Positions 28,061 through 37,272 of a DNA stretch of 64,000 nt are shown here, in pieces. The position numbers and the translations under genes are program-made. The notes beneath the pieces are model-generated. The model did no database searches. It was not told the DNA's origin and was given only the letters and a program-made list of their open reading frames with translations. Every line of letters begins with the position of its first letter. The stretch's first letter is position 1. The stretch is from Streptomyces sp. Ru71 (GTDB lineage: Bacteria; Actinomycetota; Actinomycetes; Streptomycetales; Streptomycetaceae): positions 1-64,000 of the forward strand of contig NZ_PQSS01000023.1 of assembly GCF_002920535.1 (NCBI RefSeq), read 5' to 3'.

Positions 28061-31000
28061 ATGCATGACGACCGCAGCCTGGTCGAAGCCCGCCTCAAGC
28101 GCGTCCTCGACGAGCGCATCCGCCCCGCCGTGTACCCCGAGTCCGTGCCGCTGGACGTGGCGGTGTGGCACGCGCCCGGCGAGCCGGTGCCGGTCGAAGA
28201 GGGCCTGGCCGCCGAGCCCGAGCCGATCGCGGTCGGCGCCCGCTGGGGTGCTCCCTGGGGCACCAGCTGGTTCCGGGTCACCGGCACCGTCCCCGCCGCG
28301 TGGGCCGGGAAGACCGTGGAGGCCCTGCTCGACCTCGGCTTCGACGAGAACATGCCCGGCTTCCAGTGCGAGGGACTGGTCTACCGGCCCGACGGCACCC
28401 CCGTGAAGGGCCTCAACCCGCGCAACCAGTGGGTACGGATCGGTGCGCCCGCCGAGGGCGGCGAAGAGGTGCGGCTGCACATCGAGGCCGCCTCCAACCC
28501 GGTCATCCTCGACTACCACCCCTTCGTGCCGACACCGCTCGGCGACAAGGAGACCGCCGGCAGCGAGCCGCAGTACCGGCTGGCCCGCATGGACCTCGCC
28601 GTCTTCGACGAGGAGGTCTGGCAGCTGGTGATCGACCTGGAGGTGCTCGGCGAGCTGATGGCCGAGCTGCCGGCGGACGCCCAGCGCCGCTGGGACGTGC
28701 TGCGCGCGGTGGAGCGGGCCCTGGACGCGGTCGACCTGCAGGACGTGAACGGCACCGCGGCCGCCGCCCGCGCCGAGCTCACCGGCGTCCTCGCCGCCCC
28801 GGCCGTCCCCTCCGCGCACCGCATCAGCGCCGTCGGGCACGCGCACATCGACTCCGCGTGGCTGTGGCCGCTGCGCGAGACCGTCCGCAAGGTCGCCCGG
28901 ACCACCTCCAACATGACCGCGCTGCTGGAGGACGAGCCGGAGTTCGTCTTCGCCATGTCGCAGGCCCAGCAGTGGGCGTGGGTGCGCGACCACCGGCCCG
29001 AGGTGTGGGCGAGGGTGAAGAAGGCGGTCGCGGACGGCCGGTTCGTGCCGGCCGGCGGGATGTGGGTGGAGTCGGACACCAACATGCCCGGCTCGGAGGC
29101 GATGGCCCGGCAGTTCGTGCACGGCAAGCGGTTCTTCCTCGACGAGTTCGGCATCGAGAACGACGAGGCCTGGCTGCCGGACACCTTCGGGTTCGCCGCC
29201 GGCCTGCCGCAGATCATCAAGGCGGCCGGCGCCAAGTACCTGCTGACGCAGAAGATCTCCTGGTCGCAGACCAACAAGTTCCCGCACCACACCTTCCGCT
29301 GGGAGGGCATCGACGGCACCCGGATCTTCACCCACTTCCCGCCCGTCGACACCTACAACTGCTCCATGAGGGGCAGTGAACTCGCCCACGCCGAGCGCAA
29401 CTTCAAGGACAAGGGCGTCGCCCGCCACTCGCTCGCCCCGACCGGCTGGGGCGACGGGGGCGGCGGCACCACCCGCGAGATGGTCGCCAAGGCGGCCCGG
29501 GTCAGGAACCTGGAGGGCTCGCCCACCGTGCGGTGGGAGACCCCGCACGCCTTCTTCACCCAGGCCGAGGCCGAGTACCCCGAGCCGCCCGTCTGGGTCG
29601 GTGAGCTGTACCTCGAACTGCACCGCGCGACCCTCACCAGCCAGGCCAAGACCAAGCAGGGCAACCGGCGCAGCGAGCACCTGCTGCGCGAGGCGGAGCT
29701 GTGGGCGGCCACCGCCGCCGTACGGGCCGGATTCCCCTACCCGTACGAGGAGCTGGACCGGATCTGGAAGACGGTCCTGCTGCACCAGTTCCACGACATC
29801 CTGCCCGGCTCGTCCATCGCCTGGGTGCACCGCGAGGCCCGCGCCACCTACGAGCGCGTCGCCGCCGAGCTGAACGCGATCATCGACGCGGCCCAGCGCG
29901 CCCTGGCCGGCGCGGGCGAGGTGCCGCTGGTGTTCAACGCCGCCCCGCACACCCGCTCCGGCATCCCGGCCGGCGGCGCCGGCAGCCCCGTGACCGAGGG
30001 GCAGACGACGCGGGAGGACCGCACCGGCGGCGGGCACGTCCTGAGCAACGGCCATCTGCGGGTCGAGGTCGACGAGCGCGGCCTGGTCGTCTCCGTGTAC
30101 GACGTCGAGGCCGACCGCGAGACCCTCGCGCCGGGCCGGTGCGCCAACCTGCTCCAGCTGCACCCCGACTTCCCGAACATGTGGGACGCCTGGGACGTCG
30201 ACAAGTTCTACCGCAACACCGTCACCGACCTCACCGACGCCGACTCGGTCACGGCCGGCGAGGACGGGCGCTCCGTGCGGATCACGCGTTCCTTCGGCTC
30301 CTCCACGGTCACCCAGGTACTGTCGCTGGCGCCGGGGGAGCGCAGGCTGGTCATCGACACCGAGGTCGACTGGCACGAGACGGAGAAGTTCCTGAAGCTG
30401 GCCTTCCCGCTGGACGTGCACGCCGAACGGTACGCCTCGGAGACCCAGTTCGGGCACTTCCACCGCCCCACGCACACCAACACCTCCTGGGAGGCGGCCA
30501 AGTTCGAGGCCTGCAACCACCGCTTCGTCCACCTGGAGGAGCCCGGCTGGGGGGTGGCGATCGTCAACGACTCCACCTACGGCCACGACGTCACCCGTAC
30601 CGTCCGCACCGGCGGCGACGGCGGTACGACCACGACCGTGCGCGTCTCGCTGCTGCGCGCCCCGCGCTTCCCCGACCCCGAGACCGACCAGGGCGTGCAC
30701 CGCTTCCGGCACGCGCTCGTGCCCGGTGCGTCGATCGGGGACGCGGTGCGCGAGGGCTGGCGGATCAACCTGCCCGAGCGGCGGCTGACGGGCGGCGGCG
30801 AGGTCGCCCCGCTGGTGACCGTCGACCAGGACGCGGTCGTGGTCACGGCGGTGAAGCTCGCCGACGACGGCAGCGGCGACGTGGTCGTCCGCTTCCACGA
30901 GGCCCACGGCGGCCGGGCCCGCGCCACCCTGACGGCCGGCTTCCCCGTCGCCGGGGTCACGGTCACCGACCTGCTGGAGCGCCCGCTGCCCGACGCCCCG

Positions 31001-31081
31001 GCGCCGCCGGCCGACGGCGAGCGGATCGGCGTACGGCTGCGGCCGTTCGAGCTGGTGACGCTGCGGCTGCGCCGGGGGTGA
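28061..31081 (+). CDS. GH38 alpha-mannosidase
   Basis: Large cytosolic zinc-dependent alpha-mannosidase (1006 residues, no signal peptide) that trims alpha-linked mannose from imported N-glycan fragments. The family metal motif is 'VGHAHIDSAWLWPLRET' (H260, H262, D264) and the nucleophile lies in 'WLPDTFGFAAGLPQI' (D374). The N-terminal part is the sandwich domain seen in long bacterial GH38 enzymes, and the C-terminal half is the beta-rich mannosidase domain ('HTNTSWEAAKFEACNHRFVH'). ATG 28061 has GGAG upstream. It is last in the LacI-controlled gene run, 28 bases after GH85, and converges with a kinase gene. Confidence 0.95.
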   Translation: MHDDRSLVEARLKRVLDERIRPAVYPESVPLDVAVWHAPGEPVPVEEGLAAEPEPIAVGARWGAPWGTSWFRVTGTVPAAWAGKTVEALLDLGFDENMPGFQCEGLVYRPDGTPVKGLNPRNQWVRIGAPAEGGEEVRLHIEAASNPVILDYHPFVPTPLGDKETAGSEPQYRLARMDLAVFDEEVWQLVIDLEVLGELMAELPADAQRRWDVLRAVERALDAVDLQDVNGTAAAARAELTGVLAAPAVPSAHRISAVGHAHIDSAWLWPLRETVRKVARTTSNMTALLEDEPEFVFAMSQAQQWAWVRDHRPEVWARVKKAVADGRFVPAGGMWVESDTNMPGSEAMARQFVHGKRFFLDEFGIENDEAWLPDTFGFAAGLPQIIKAAGAKYLLTQKISWSQTNKFPHHTFRWEGIDGTRIFTHFPPVDTYNCSMRGSELAHAERNFKDKGVARHSLAPTGWGDGGGGTTREMVAKAARVRNLEGSPTVRWETPHAFFTQAEAEYPEPPVWVGELYLELHRATLTSQAKTKQGNRRSEHLLREAELWAATAAVRAGFPYPYEELDRIWKTVLLHQFHDILPGSSIAWVHREARATYERVAAELNAIIDAAQRALAGAGEVPLVFNAAPHTRSGIPAGGAGSPVTEGQTTREDRTGGGHVLSNGHLRVEVDERGLVVSVYDVEADRETLAPGRCANLLQLHPDFPNMWDAWDVDKFYRNTVTDLTDADSVTAGEDGRSVRITRSFGSSTVTQVLSLAPGERRLVIDTEVDWHETEKFLKLAFPLDVHAERYASETQFGHFHRPTHTNTSWEAAKFEACNHRFVHLEEPGWGVAIVNDSTYGHDVTRTVRTGGDGGTTTTVRVSLLRAPRFPDPETDQGVHRFRHALVPGASIGDAVREGWRINLPERRLTGGGEVAPLVTVDQDAVVVTAVKLADDGSGDVVVRFHEAHGGRARATLTAGFPVAGVTVTDLLERPLPDAPAPPADGERIGVRLRPFELVTLRLRRG

Positions 31082-31123
31082 GCGCGGGGCGCTGCGGCCG
31101 GTGAGCCCGGACTGGGCGGCCGG

Positions 31124-32470
31124 TCAGTGCCTGCCCTTGCCGCCGGGCATCCGCTGGGCCTTCTCCTTGGCCTTCTTCGGCGTGCCGCCCCGGCCGGAGC
31201 GCGGCGGGACGCCGGTGGCGCCGCCGTGTCCCGCCGGGGCGCCCGCCGCCTCCCGGGTCGGGCGGGGCGGAGCGGGTTGCGGGCTGTCCTGGAGGGCGGT
31301 GTCGCCGAGCCGTTCACGGGAGGTGGGCCCGGACGACGGAGGTGCGGCAGGGCGTTCGGACTCCCCGTCCTTCGTGGCCGAAGGCGGGGCCGTGACCGAC
31401 CGGGGCGTGGTGGCGCGGCCCTTCGCGTCCGAGGAGCCGTCCGGGACGGCGAGCGTGGTGGCCAGGGCCGTGACGAGCGCGGCGGCCCCGCCGGCGACCA
31501 GGACGCGCCGGCGTGCGGGTGCGCCCCGGACCACCCCGCGCGGGGCGGCGGACGGACCGGGCAGCGTGAGGCGGGGCTCAGTCGCCTCCGGCTGCCCCTG
31601 CTGGGCCTCCGCCTCCGCCTGCCACGCCTCGGCCGCCCTCCCGGGGGAGCGGGCCAGTGTGCTCAGCACCTGGGCGCAGCCGTGCGCCGACGGGCGGTCC
31701 CGCTCGTCCAGGGCGGTCATCTTCCGTAGCAGCTCGGCGAGTTCGTGCGGAATGAACCCCGGCAGCACCGGCCGGCGGTGCAGTCGCGCGATCGCGGCCT
31801 CCAGGGGGACACCGCCGTACTCCAGCCGGGCCGTCAGGCATTCCAGGAGCACCAGTCCGAGGGCGTGGACGTCGGCGGCCGGGCCGACGGGCCGGCCGAG
31901 GACCTGCTCGGGGGCCAGGTAGGCGGCCGTGCCGATGAGGGCGCCGGGCGCCGTGCGGGTGGTGGCGTCGACCAGCCGGGAGATGCCGAAGTCGGTCAGG
32001 TGGGGCCGGCCGGAGGAGTCCAGGAGGATGTTCGACGGCTTGACGTCACGGTGCACGATCCCCGCCTCGTGCGCGTGGGCCAGCGCCCGGGCGAGGCCGG
32101 CCCCGAGCGCGGCCGTCACGCCCGGGGACAGCGGGCCCTCGGCGATGCGCCGCTTCAGGGTCGGGCCGTCGATCAGCTCCATGACCAGGTAGGGGCGGCC
32201 GTCGTGCCGGCCGGCGTCGTACACGGTGACCAGGCCGGGATGCCGCAGCCGGGCCAGGATCACCGCCTCGTTGTGGAAGCGTTCCTCCATGTCGGCGTCG
32301 GCGCCGGCGCGGAACACCTTGACGGCCACCGCTCGTCGCAGGCGCAGGTCGAGGCCGCGGTGCACGTCGGCGGCGCCGCCCGAGCCGATGAGCCCGTCCA
32401 GGCGGTACCGTCCGGCGAGAACGTCCGCGAAGCACCGGGACGGTGCCGAAGCCGGCCGGCGAAGCCGCAT
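31124..32470 (-). CDS. transmembrane serine/threonine protein kinase
   Basis: Membrane-anchored Hanks-type kinase. The N-lobe has 'GLIGSGGAADVHRG' and the ATP-binding Lys in 'RAVAVKVFRAG' (K51); the catalytic loop is 'HRDVKPSNILLD' (D142) and the DFG is 'LTDFGISRLVD' (D160). One transmembrane helix ('RVLVAGGAAALVTALATTLA') follows a linker at about residue 325, and a Pro/Ser-rich tail ending in basic repeats is predicted outside. No PASTA or other sensor domain is visible. ATG 32470 has GGGAG at good spacing and is preferred over GTG 32482. It converges with the GH38 gene; no obvious substrate gene is adjacent. Confidence 0.93.
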   Translation of the reverse strand: MRLRRPASAPSRCFADVLAGRYRLDGLIGSGGAADVHRGLDLRLRRAVAVKVFRAGADADMEERFHNEAVILARLRHPGLVTVYDAGRHDGRPYLVMELIDGPTLKRRIAEGPLSPGVTAALGAGLARALAHAHEAGIVHRDVKPSNILLDSSGRPHLTDFGISRLVDATTRTAPGALIGTAAYLAPEQVLGRPVGPAADVHALGLVLLECLTARLEYGGVPLEAAIARLHRRPVLPGFIPHELAELLRKMTALDERDRPSAHGCAQVLSTLARSPGRAAEAWQAEAEAQQGQPEATEPRLTLPGPSAAPRGVVRGAPARRRVLVAGGAAALVTALATTLAVPDGSSDAKGRATTPRSVTAPPSATKDGESERPAAPPSSGPTSRERLGDTALQDSPQPAPPRPTREAAGAPAGHGGATGVPPRSGRGGTPKKAKEKAQRMPGGKGRH

Positions 32471-32605
32471 CTCATCTCCCACTGCTGTCGGGCTGCTGCG
32501 TACGGTGCGCTCGTCCCCGACGGGCGCCGGACACGCGTACCCCTGACAGACCGGGCTACCCCCACGGCGGCCCGGAGCGCCGGGGCCCCTTCGGCGAGCC
32601 TTCGT

Positions 32606-34036
32606 TCAGGCCCGCTCGCTGACCCCGGCCAGCCGGGTCGGGGGCAGGTACTCGCGTACGTACGTCCGTTCCCAGCAGGCGCCCGTCTCGCGCAGCTCCC
32701 GCCAGGTCGTGTAGCGGTAGCGGAAGAGGCGGGCGCGGACGAACCGCGGGGGAGCGCCCGGCGGGAAAGGGGAGCGGCGCAGCAGGCGCAGGGTGTCGCG
32801 GTCGTTCTCCAGCAGCCGCTCCACCAGGCCCTGGAACCACGCGCCCGCGTACGCCGGGGACAGCGCCGCGAACCACATCAGCCAGTCCAGGCGCAGGTGG
32901 TACGGCGCGAACTGGCGGGGCCAGTGCCGGGGGTCGCCGGGCTTGCCCTTGAACTCGTACTCCCGCCAGTCGGAGTCCTCGCGCGGCACGTCGTCGAGGG
33001 TGCCCTCGACCACCACCTCGTAGCGGACCCGGCTGACGCTGCCGAACGCGCCGTAGGTGTTGACCAGGTGCAGCGGGTCGAAGGAGCGGTTCATCACCTG
33101 GCGGCGGGAGATCATGTTGACCACCGGGTGATAGCTGAGGAACACCAGTCCCGCCGCCACCGCCAGGACGACCACCTCGTACCACAGGGGCGCCGAGCCG
33201 GGCGCCGACGCCGGAGCGCCGCCGTCCGGGAAGCGCAGCGCCGGCACGGCCAGCACGATCGTGATCCAGTTCAGCCAGGAGAAGTTGCCCGACAGCACCA
33301 GCCACAGCTGGGTGAGGATCATCAGCGAGGCCGCGGCCGTCGCGACCGGCTGCGGGGTGAACAGCAGGAACGGCACGATCAGCTGGGTGACGTGGTTGGC
33401 GGCCACCTCCACCCGGTGCAGCGGCCTGGGCAGGTGGTGGAAGAACCAGCTCAGCGGGCCCGGCATCGGCTGGGTCTCGTGATGGTGGTCCAGGCAGGTC
33501 AGCTTCCGCCAGCACTCGTCCCCGCGCATCTTGATCAGTCCCGCCCCGAACTCCACCCGGAACAGGATCCAGCGCAGCAGGAACAGCACCACGACCGGCG
33601 GCGCCACCTCGTCGTTGCCCAGGAACGCCGCCAGGAACCCGGTCTCCAGCAGCAGCGACTCCCAGCCGAACGAGTACCAGGTCTGCCCCACGTTGACGAT
33701 CGACAGGTACAGCGCCCACGGCACCAGCCACAGCACGATCCCCGCCCACAGGGGCAGATACCCGTCCACCCCCGCCAGCAGCGCCGCCGACACCGCACAG
33801 CCCGCCCACGCGCACCCCGCGAAGAAGCGGTCGGAGTAGTGCAGCTGGAACAGGCTCGGCGCCCGCCGGAAGGACACCCGGGCGGTGAAGCGCGGGATCG
33901 GCAGCATGCCGCGCTCGCCCAGCAGCGCGCGGAACTGCAGGGCCGCCGTGAGGAACGCGACCAGGTAGACGCCGGCCAGGGCCCGCTGGAAGACCAGCCG
34001 GCTCAGCCAGTAGTCGGGTGCGATGAACCAGTCCAC
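32606..34036 (-). CDS. lipase maturation factor family membrane protein
   Basis: Polytopic membrane protein of the lipase maturation factor (LMF1-like, DUF1222) family. In animals LMF1 helps lipases fold; the bacterial role is unknown. Diagnostic segments are 'YWLSRLVFQRALAGVYLVAF', 'FGWESLLLETGFLAAFLG', 'FRVEFGAGLIKMRGDECWR' and 'PLSWFFHHLPRPLHRVEVAA'. About eight helices precede a soluble C-terminal domain ('YEFKGKPGDPRHWPRQFAPY'). I chose GTG 34036 because GAGGAG lies nine bases before it and it gives the family-typical N-terminus (MDWF); an ATG at 34060 is also in frame. It is transcribed towards the kinase gene, 135 bases away, and is divergent from the SpoIIE-type gene. Confidence 0.9.
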   Translation of the reverse strand: MDWFIAPDYWLSRLVFQRALAGVYLVAFLTAALQFRALLGERGMLPIPRFTARVSFRRAPSLFQLHYSDRFFAGCAWAGCAVSAALLAGVDGYLPLWAGIVLWLVPWALYLSIVNVGQTWYSFGWESLLLETGFLAAFLGNDEVAPPVVVLFLLRWILFRVEFGAGLIKMRGDECWRKLTCLDHHHETQPMPGPLSWFFHHLPRPLHRVEVAANHVTQLIVPFLLFTPQPVATAAASLMILTQLWLVLSGNFSWLNWITIVLAVPALRFPDGGAPASAPGSAPLWYEVVVLAVAAGLVFLSYHPVVNMISRRQVMNRSFDPLHLVNTYGAFGSVSRVRYEVVVEGTLDDVPREDSDWREYEFKGKPGDPRHWPRQFAPYHLRLDWLMWFAALSPAYAGAWFQGLVERLLENDRDTLRLLRRSPFPPGAPPRFVRARLFRYRYTTWRELRETGACWERTYVREYLPPTRLAGVSERA

Positions 34037-34223
34037 GCTGCCGCGCTCCTCTCCTGCCATTCTCCGCCCGCTCGATCGTCACTCTCCGTGTGCCACGGCT
34101 CCGCCCGGGTAACCCGAAGGGGTGAAAACCGGCCCCGCCCGGCGGTCGGAGCACCGCGAGCCCGTGGTCGAGGGGCCGCTGATCCAGTTCGAATAATCGG
34201 GCAAACCCTGGCAAGGTGGGCGC

Positions 34224-36311
34224 ATGGTTGATCGGGGAGCGAGCGCGCTGTCCCTCCCGGACGACTGGCCCGCCCACCCGGATCCGATCCTGGCGCTCAA
34301 CCGCATGGGCAGCTTCGACTGGGACCTGGACACCGGCCTGATGAACATGGACGCCCAGGCCCACGAGGCCTTCGACGTGCGCCCCGACGAATACGACGGC
34401 CGGCCCGAGACCCTCGCCGGCCGGGTGCCGCCCGGCGAGGCCCGCCGCCTGGACGCCCTGGTCGCCCAGGCGATCAAGGACGGCAGCGAGAACTACGGCG
34501 CCTACTTCCGCGTCCGCTGCCGCACCGGCGAGCTGCGCTGGACCCACACCCAGGGCTACATCCGGCGCGACGAGAGCGGCCGCCCGCGCCGGATCGTCGG
34601 CATCGTCCGCGACGCCACCGCGGAACTCGACGAGTTCGCCGCCCACCGCCAGCAGGCCTCCCTGGACGAGGCCCGCCGCAGGCAGACCAACGTCGTCCAG
34701 CTCACCACCGCCGCCCTCGCCCACGCCCGCACCGTGCAGGACGTCATCGACGTCCTCAAGGACACCCACGGCCTGATCCACCTCGGTGCCGCAAGCCTCG
34801 TCATGGGCCTGGTCGAGGCAGGCCGCATCCGGCTGATCGCGGAGGGCCCCGCCGGTGCCTCCGTCCCCGGCACGCGGATCACCCGCATCGACGAGCCGTA
34901 CCCGATGGGCGAGGTGGTGCGCACCCTCAGCCCCCGGTTCATCGAGTCACCCGAGGAGTTCGCCGCCGACTACCCGATCCTGTGGCCGCACCTCACCGAC
35001 CTCAACATCACCGCGGCCGCCTATCTGCCGCTCATCGTCCAGGCCCGCCCCATCGGCGCGATGGGCCTGCTCTACAACGACCGGCACGGCTTCACCCCCG
35101 AGGAACGCAACATCCTCGTCGCCCTCGGCAGCAGCATCGCCCAGAGCCTGCAGCGCGCGATGTTCTACGAGGAGGAGAAGGACATCGCGCAGGGCCTGCA
35201 GCAGGCCATGCTGCCGCGCACCATCCCCAGCGTGCCCGGCGCCGACGTCGCGGTGCGCTACCGCGCGGGCAGCGCCGGCGGCGTGCTCGGCCGGGACATC
35301 GGCGGCGACTGGTACGACCTGATCCCGCTGCCCGGCGGCCGGGTCGGCGCCGTCATCGGCGACGTCCAGGGCCACGACACGCACGCCGCCGCCGTCATGG
35401 GCCAGCTGCGCATCGTGCTGCGCGCCTACGCCGCCGAGGGCCACACCCCGGCCACCGTGATGGCCCGCGCCTCGGTCTTCCTGCACGAGCTGGACACCGA
35501 CCGCTTCGCCACCTGCCTGTACGCCGAGGCCGACCTCGGCACCGGGGTCGTCCAGGTGGTGCGGGCCGGCCACATCGACCTGCTGCTGCGGGCCGCCGAC
35601 GGAAGCTGCCGCCGCGTCCCCGTCCCCGGCGGGCTGCCGCTCGGCCTGTCCGCCGAGTTCCGCAGCCTGGAGTACCCGGTCACCACCGTCGAACTCGATC
35701 CCGGGTGCACCCTGCTGCTGACCACCGACGGCCTGGTCGAGCAGCCCGGCGACGACCTGGACGACGGCATGCGGGCCCTCGCCGAGCTCGTCGACGCCGG
35801 CCCCGACGACGTATGGGCCCTCGCCGACCGGCTGATCGAGGTCGCCGAGGAACGCGGCGGCGACGACGACGTCGCCCTGCTCCTGCTGCGCCGCCGCCCC
35901 CCGGACAGCCCGCGCACCGCGGGGCGCCTGCAGCAGCACGTCGCCCCCGGCGACGCGGAGGCGCTCACCCAGGCCCGGCACATGATTCGCGCCGCCGTGC
36001 GCGCCTGGGGCGCCCGCGAGCGCGCCGACGAGATCGAACTGGTCGCCGACGAACTGATCACCAACGCCCTCATGCACACCGAGGGAGCCGCCATCGTCAC
36101 CCTGCGGCAGCTCACCGGCGCCGACCGCCGGCTGCGGGTCGACGTCGAGGACACCTCCAGCGCCCTGCCGCGCCGCCGCGAGGCCGGCATGTCGGGCGTG
36201 TCCGGGCGCGGCCTGATGCTGGTCGACCTGCTGACCGACGTGTGGGGCGTGGAGGCACGCGGCGGCGGCAAGTGCGTGTGGTGCGAGTTCGTGGTGCCCG
36301 CCCCGACCTGA
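34224..36311 (+). CDS. PAS-GAF-SpoIIE phosphatase-HATPase signalling protein
   Basis: Multi-domain cytosolic regulator typical of Streptomyces partner-switching systems. A PAS domain lies at about 20-140 ('GSFDWDLDTGLMNMDAQAHE'), a GAF domain at about 160-310 ('AAAYLPLIVQARPIGAMGLL'), and a PP2C/SpoIIE phosphatase at about 316-548 ('VLGRDIGGDWYDLIPLPGGR', 'VIGDVQGHDTHAA', 'GGDDDVALLLL' with the Mn-binding Asp residues). An anti-sigma-like HATPase lies at about 555-692 ('LVADELITNALMHTEGAAIV', 'GRGLMLVDLLTDVWG'). It probably dephosphorylates an anti-anti-sigma protein and may also phosphorylate one. No STAS partner is adjacent. ATG has AAGGTGG upstream. Confidence 0.94.
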   Translation: MVDRGASALSLPDDWPAHPDPILALNRMGSFDWDLDTGLMNMDAQAHEAFDVRPDEYDGRPETLAGRVPPGEARRLDALVAQAIKDGSENYGAYFRVRCRTGELRWTHTQGYIRRDESGRPRRIVGIVRDATAELDEFAAHRQQASLDEARRRQTNVVQLTTAALAHARTVQDVIDVLKDTHGLIHLGAASLVMGLVEAGRIRLIAEGPAGASVPGTRITRIDEPYPMGEVVRTLSPRFIESPEEFAADYPILWPHLTDLNITAAAYLPLIVQARPIGAMGLLYNDRHGFTPEERNILVALGSSIAQSLQRAMFYEEEKDIAQGLQQAMLPRTIPSVPGADVAVRYRAGSAGGVLGRDIGGDWYDLIPLPGGRVGAVIGDVQGHDTHAAAVMGQLRIVLRAYAAEGHTPATVMARASVFLHELDTDRFATCLYAEADLGTGVVQVVRAGHIDLLLRAADGSCRRVPVPGGLPLGLSAEFRSLEYPVTTVELDPGCTLLLTTDGLVEQPGDDLDDGMRALAELVDAGPDDVWALADRLIEVAEERGGDDDVALLLLRRRPPDSPRTAGRLQQHVAPGDAEALTQARHMIRAAVRAWGARERADEIELVADELITNALMHTEGAAIVTLRQLTGADRRLRVDVEDTSSALPRRREAGMSGVSGRGLMLVDLLTDVWGVEARGGGKCVWCEFVVPAPT

Positions 36312-36342
36312 GCACCCGCCGCCCCGGTGGCACCCTGGACGT

Positions 36343-37206
36343 ATGCCGGAACTGCCCGAGGTGGAAGCGCTCAAGGACTTCCTGTCCGAGCACCTGGTCG
36401 GCCACGAGATCGTCCGCGTGCTGCCGGTCGCGATCAGCGTCCTGAAGACCTACGACCCGCCCCTGAGCGCCCTGGAGGGACACGAGGTCACCGCGGTGCG
36501 GCGGTACGGCAAGTTCCTCGACCTCGTCACCGGCGGCGGCCCGCACCTGGTCACCCATCTGGCCCGGGCGGGCTGGCTGCAGTGGAAGGACCGCCTGCCC
36601 GACGGCCCGCCCCGCCCCGGCAAGGGCCCGCTCGCCCTGCGCGTCGCGCTGGAGACCGGCGCCGGCTTCGACCTCACCGAGGCCGGCACGCAAAAACGCC
36701 TCGCGGTGTACGTCGTCGACGACCCGGCGCGGGTCGAGGGCGTCGCCCGGCTCGGCCCCGACCCGCTCGCCGACGACTTCGACGAGGCGCGCTTCGCCGC
36801 CCTCCTCTCCGGTGAGCGCCGGCAGCTCAAGGGCGCCCTGCGCGACCAGAGCCTGATCGCCGGGGTCGGCAACGCCTACAGCGACGAGATCCTGCACGCG
36901 GCGAAGATGTCCCCGTTCAAACTGGCCGCCTCCCTCACCCCCGAGGAGACCGCTCGCCTGTACGAGGCCCTGCGCACCACGCTGACCGAGGCCGTCGAGC
37001 GCTCCCGGGGCGTGGCCGCGGGCCGGCTGAAGGCGGAGAAGAAGAGCGGCCTGCGCGTCCACGGCCGCACCGGCGAGCCCTGCCCGGTGTGCGGCGACAC
37101 CATCCGCGAGGTCTCCTTCAGCGACTCCTCGCTGCAGTACTGTCCGACCTGCCAGACCGGCGGCAAGCCGCTCGCCGACCGCCGGCTGTCCCGCCTGCTG
37201 AAGTGA
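36343..37206 (+). CDS. Fpg/Nei family DNA glycosylase
   Basis: Base-excision repair glycosylase/AP lyase that removes oxidised bases. It starts with 'MPELPEVEALKDFLSEHL', where Pro2 is the catalytic nucleophile and Glu3 the acid; the beta-hairpin Lys is in 'RRYGKFLDLVTGG'. The helix-two-turn-helix is 'LIAGVGNAYSDEILHAAKMS', and the C-terminus has a CxxC-x16-CxxC zinc finger ('CPVCGDTIREVSF' and 'QYCPTCQTGG'). Length 287 is normal. Whether it prefers purines (Fpg) or pyrimidines (Nei) cannot be settled here. It starts 31 bases after the phosphatase gene on the same strand. Confidence 0.94.
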   Translation: MPELPEVEALKDFLSEHLVGHEIVRVLPVAISVLKTYDPPLSALEGHEVTAVRRYGKFLDLVTGGGPHLVTHLARAGWLQWKDRLPDGPPRPGKGPLALRVALETGAGFDLTEAGTQKRLAVYVVDDPARVEGVARLGPDPLADDFDEARFAALLSGERRQLKGALRDQSLIAGVGNAYSDEILHAAKMSPFKLAASLTPEETARLYEALRTTLTEAVERSRGVAAGRLKAEKKSGLRVHGRTGEPCPVCGDTIREVSFSDSSLQYCPTCQTGGKPLADRRLSRLLK

Positions 37207-37272
37207 GGCCCACGGCCCTGTGATGGACTCTCGGTGATCCCCGCCCTCTGAGAGGACCCACCCCTGAACACC

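Noticed and set aside
31319-31580. Extracellular sensor domain on the kinase
   Set aside because: The region after the membrane helix is low-complexity Pro/Ser/Arg sequence with no PASTA or other fold visible.
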